Assembly (NCBI GenBank): GCA_022482625.1
Contig: JAKVOU010000001.1
Coordinates: forward strand, 1,784,784-1,848,783
Source of the DNA: Spirochaetia bacterium
GTDB taxonomy: Bacteria > Spirochaetota > Spirochaetia > Sphaerochaetales > Sphaerochaetaceae
Length of the DNA stretch: 64,000 bases
Direction of reading: 5' to 3'
Both the position numbers and the translations under genes were made by a program. The notes below the pieces were generated by a model. The model ran no database searches. It saw only the letters and a list, made by a program, of their open reading frames with translations, and had not been told where the DNA came from. Positions 62,017-64,000 of this stretch are shown piece after piece; the stretch's first letter is position 1, and each line of letters begins with the position of its first letter.

Positions 62017-63252
62017 ATGAACAAGTATCTGATCATAGGAGCTTCGATTGCAGCCGCTTCGGCAATCGAAGCAATACGGAAAAATGACAAGGAAGGCAGC
62101 ATTACCGTCATAGGAAAAGAGCCCTATGCACCTTACTGCCGCCCGCTCATTTCCTATGCACTGCTGGGTAAGACGACCTTTGAAAAAATGCCCTACAGGG
62201 ATGCATCCTTTTATAAAAAAATGAAGGCAAAGCTCATACTCGGCAAGGAAGCTACCAGCATTGACAAAGCAAAGAAACAGGTAATCCTTGATGACGGTAC
62301 GAGACTTCCCTATGACAAGCTGTTGGTTTCCACAGGCTCCCGTCCGTTCGTACCTCCGATGGAAGGCTTGGACAAAGTTGAGAAAAAATTCAGTTTCATG
62401 ACAATTGACGATGCAAAGTCATTGGAAAAGGAACTTGATCCAGAAGCAAAGGTATTGGTTGTCGGAGCTGGATTGATCGGCCTGAAATGTTGCGAAGGCA
62501 TCCTTGCCAAGGTAAAGAGCATCGATGTCGTCGACCTTGCCCCGCGGATACTTCCTTCTATCCTCGATGACAAGGCAGCTGCACGTGTACAGGATTATCT
62601 GGAAGGGAAAGGCATCAGGTTCTTCCTGAAAGATTCGGTCGCTTCCTTCACAAAGAAAACAGCTACGCTGAAAAGCGGGACAAAGCTTACTTTCGACCTG
62701 CTCGTACTTGCCGTCGGGGTCAGGCCCAACACAGCTCTGGTGGCAGACATAGGCGGTACCGTGAACAGAGGTATCGTTACCGACGACTGCTGCAAGACCA
62801 GCATCGAAGATATCTATGCAGCAGGAGACTGCACTACTTCCCATGACATCACCAGTGACAGTGACAAGATACTTGCGCTCTTCCCAAATGCAAACATGCA
62901 GGGTGAGGTTGCAGGGAACCAGATGAGCGGCGGTACGCTACGCTATGACCATGCCATTGCTGCCAATGCCATCGGTTTCTTCGGTCTACATATCATTACA
63001 GCAGGAAGTTACATAGGTGACCAGCTCGACCTTTCTACGAAAGACGGGTACAAGGTGCTCTTTACCAAGGATGACCACCTTGTCGGCATGATACTCATCG
63101 GAGATACCGTACTTCGTGCAGGTATCTATACAAACCTCATCAGGAAACAGATTCCTCTCTCTTCCCTTGACTTCGAACAGATTGCCCAGCAGCCAAGGCT
63201 CATGGCTTTTGCAAAGAAAGACAGGGTGAGCATGCTAGGAGAAAAAAGATGA
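62017..63252 (+). CDS. FAD-dependent NAD(P)H oxidoreductase
   Basis: A 411-residue pyridine nucleotide-disulfide oxidoreductase-like flavoprotein. KYLIIGASIAAASAIEAIRKND binds FAD at the N-terminus, VLVVGAGLIGLKCCEGI is the NAD(P) motif near residue 150, and IEDIYAAGDCTT the second FAD motif. The start at 62017 lies one base after the ferredoxin stop codon, behind GAGGAG. It should supply electrons to the split glutamate synthase; no GltD-type small subunit is present. Confidence 0.88.
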   Translation: MNKYLIIGASIAAASAIEAIRKNDKEGSITVIGKEPYAPYCRPLISYALLGKTTFEKMPYRDASFYKKMKAKLILGKEATSIDKAKKQVILDDGTRLPYDKLLVSTGSRPFVPPMEGLDKVEKKFSFMTIDDAKSLEKELDPEAKVLVVGAGLIGLKCCEGILAKVKSIDVVDLAPRILPSILDDKAAARVQDYLEGKGIRFFLKDSVASFTKKTATLKSGTKLTFDLLVLAVGVRPNTALVADIGGTVNRGIVTDDCCKTSIEDIYAAGDCTTSHDITSDSDKILALFPNANMQGEVAGNQMSGGTLRYDHAIAANAIGFFGLHIITAGSYIGDQLDLSTKDGYKVLFTKDDHLVGMILIGDTVLRAGIYTNLIRKQIPLSSLDFEQIAQQPRLMAFAKKDRVSMLGEKR

Positions 63253-63983
63253 AAAAGCAAAACATCACCGTAGGGCATATGAACTTCAAGGAGCTCAATG
63301 ACCTTGTACGGGAAAGTACGAATTCCTCCATTGAGCTCAATGATGTACAAGGCCAGCGTTTTATCGGAGCTGGCATGAAAGACAAGACACTTTCCATCTA
63401 TGGAGTACCGGGCAATGCTTTGGGTGCCTGCATGAACAGCGGTAGCCAGATCATCGTCAACAATGATTGCCAGGATGCCATCGGTGACACGATGAATGAC
63501 GGCATGATCACCGTGTGCGGCAACTGCGGAGATACTGCAGGCTATGCCATGAGAGGAGGTGCCATCCTTATCAAGGAAAGCGCTGGTTACCGTATCGGCA
63601 TCCACATGAAAGCTTACAAGGAAAAGCAGCCTGTGATCATCATCGGTGACAAAGCCGGTTCTTTCCTTGGAGAATATCTTGCCGGCGGAACCATCATCGT
63701 TCTGGGAATGAGACAACACGGGAAATGTCCGGTAGGGAACTTCTGCGGAACTGGTATGCATGGAGGACAAATCTTCCTCCGTACCGATGAATTACCCAAG
63801 GATCTTCCCCCACAGATCAAGGCAGAAATAGCCACGAAAGAAGACTTGGAATCCATCGATGCTTACCTTGAATTGTTCTGTACGACCTTCTCATTTGACA
63901 AACAGCAACTGTTGGATGCAAAATACTATAAGCTTACACCGAATTCTACTTCACCGTACAAGCAGTTGTATACCGCAATCTGA
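63249..63983 (+). CDS. Split glutamate synthase, GXGXG-domain subunit
   Basis: A 244-residue protein overlapping the oxidoreductase gene by 4 bases (ATGA). It consists mainly of the right-handed beta-helix GXGXG domain that closes the glutamate synthase alpha chain, with repeats such as SQIIVNNDCQDAIGDTMNDG, ITVCGNCGDTAGYAMRGGAI and GMRQHGKCPVGNFCGTGMHGGQIFL. It completes the five-gene set: amidotransferase, FMN barrel, ferredoxin, NAD(P)H oxidoreductase, GXGXG. AAAGGGGAG at 63985-63995 suggests that one more gene begins just beyond the window. Confidence 0.9.
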   Translation: MKKQNITVGHMNFKELNDLVRESTNSSIELNDVQGQRFIGAGMKDKTLSIYGVPGNALGACMNSGSQIIVNNDCQDAIGDTMNDGMITVCGNCGDTAGYAMRGGAILIKESAGYRIGIHMKAYKEKQPVIIIGDKAGSFLGEYLAGGTIIVLGMRQHGKCPVGNFCGTGMHGGQIFLRTDELPKDLPPQIKAEIATKEDLESIDAYLELFCTTFSFDKQQLLDAKYYKLTPNSTSPYKQLYTAI

Positions 63984-64000
63984 CCAAAGGGGAGCAGCAA

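Noticed and set aside
1-64000. CRISPR arrays, tRNA or rRNA genes
   Set aside because: No regularly spaced direct repeats and no tRNA- or rRNA-like sequence were noticed; short tRNAs cannot be excluded without a dedicated scan.

Overview
The window reads as the chromosome of a bacterium from the spirochaete lineage, most likely Sphaerochaetaceae-like. This rests on protein character: periplasmic binding proteins with 'VFAQG/LFAQG' signal-peptide ends, sugar ABC operons without their own ATPase, type III glutamine synthetase, and an archaeal-type split glutamate synthase. No rRNA, tRNA or housekeeping marker is present, so the placement is an inference. No CRISPR array, tRNA or rRNA gene was recognised.

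Layout. 1-3.5 kb: the end of an MFS transporter, an FGGY sugar kinase and a PHP-family histidinol phosphatase. 3.5-5.7 kb: an AT-rich Abi/HEPN-type defence gene and a diguanylate cyclase. 5.8-7.7 kb: an ArsR-controlled arsenic-type operon (arsR, thioredoxin-like protein, permease) with two visible ArsR-type operators. 7.9-18.9 kb: a glycan-use locus with a sugar-binding protein, two permeases, a YesM/YesN-type two-component system and two GH3 glycosidases, the first broken by a +1 frameshift. 19-22.6 kb: an encapsulated-ferritin-like protein in an operon with a cysteine-tailed D-2-hydroxyacid dehydrogenase, an arsenate reductase, a VOC protein and a second 2-hydroxyacid dehydrogenase. 22.7-26.6 kb: a xylose/ribose-class ABC importer. 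27.2-32.1 kb: a dicarboxylate/amino-acid symporter and a second CUT1 sugar ABC operon behind a promoter packed with TTGCAA motifs. 32.1-37.8 kb: an ABC exporter, pyridoxamine kinase, a diguanylate cyclase and formate-THF ligase. 38-41.9 kb: three more diguanylate cyclases. 41.9-44.6 kb: a gene-poor, decayed stretch with a nucleotidyltransferase-like gene, a small basic protein and an ATPase pseudogene. 44.6-47.5 kb: RlmD-type rRNA methyltransferase, a FAH-family enzyme, a small protein and a DJ-1/PfpI protein. 47.6-49.3 kb: an intact IS1634-like element with 15-bp ends and a 6-bp target duplication. 49.4-50.8 kb: a repetitive surface lipoprotein. 51-64 kb: asparagine synthase, a copper chaperone and copper ATPase, an acetyltransferase, glutamine synthetase III and a five-gene glutamate synthase operon.

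Two themes stand out. First, carbon import: three sugar ABC operons each carry an RNA hairpin directly after the binding-protein gene, which would give more binding protein than membrane components. The two CUT1 systems lack an ATPase and must borrow one from elsewhere. Second, nitrogen assimilation: glnN, the glutamate synthase operon and asnB each have a terminator-like hairpin with a U-run between a sigma70-like promoter and the start codon, suggesting control by transcription attenuation. The glutamate synthase leader could also fold into a three-way junction. The most unusual gene pair is the ferritin-like protein, which lacks an encapsulin-targeting tail, and its dehydrogenase neighbour.
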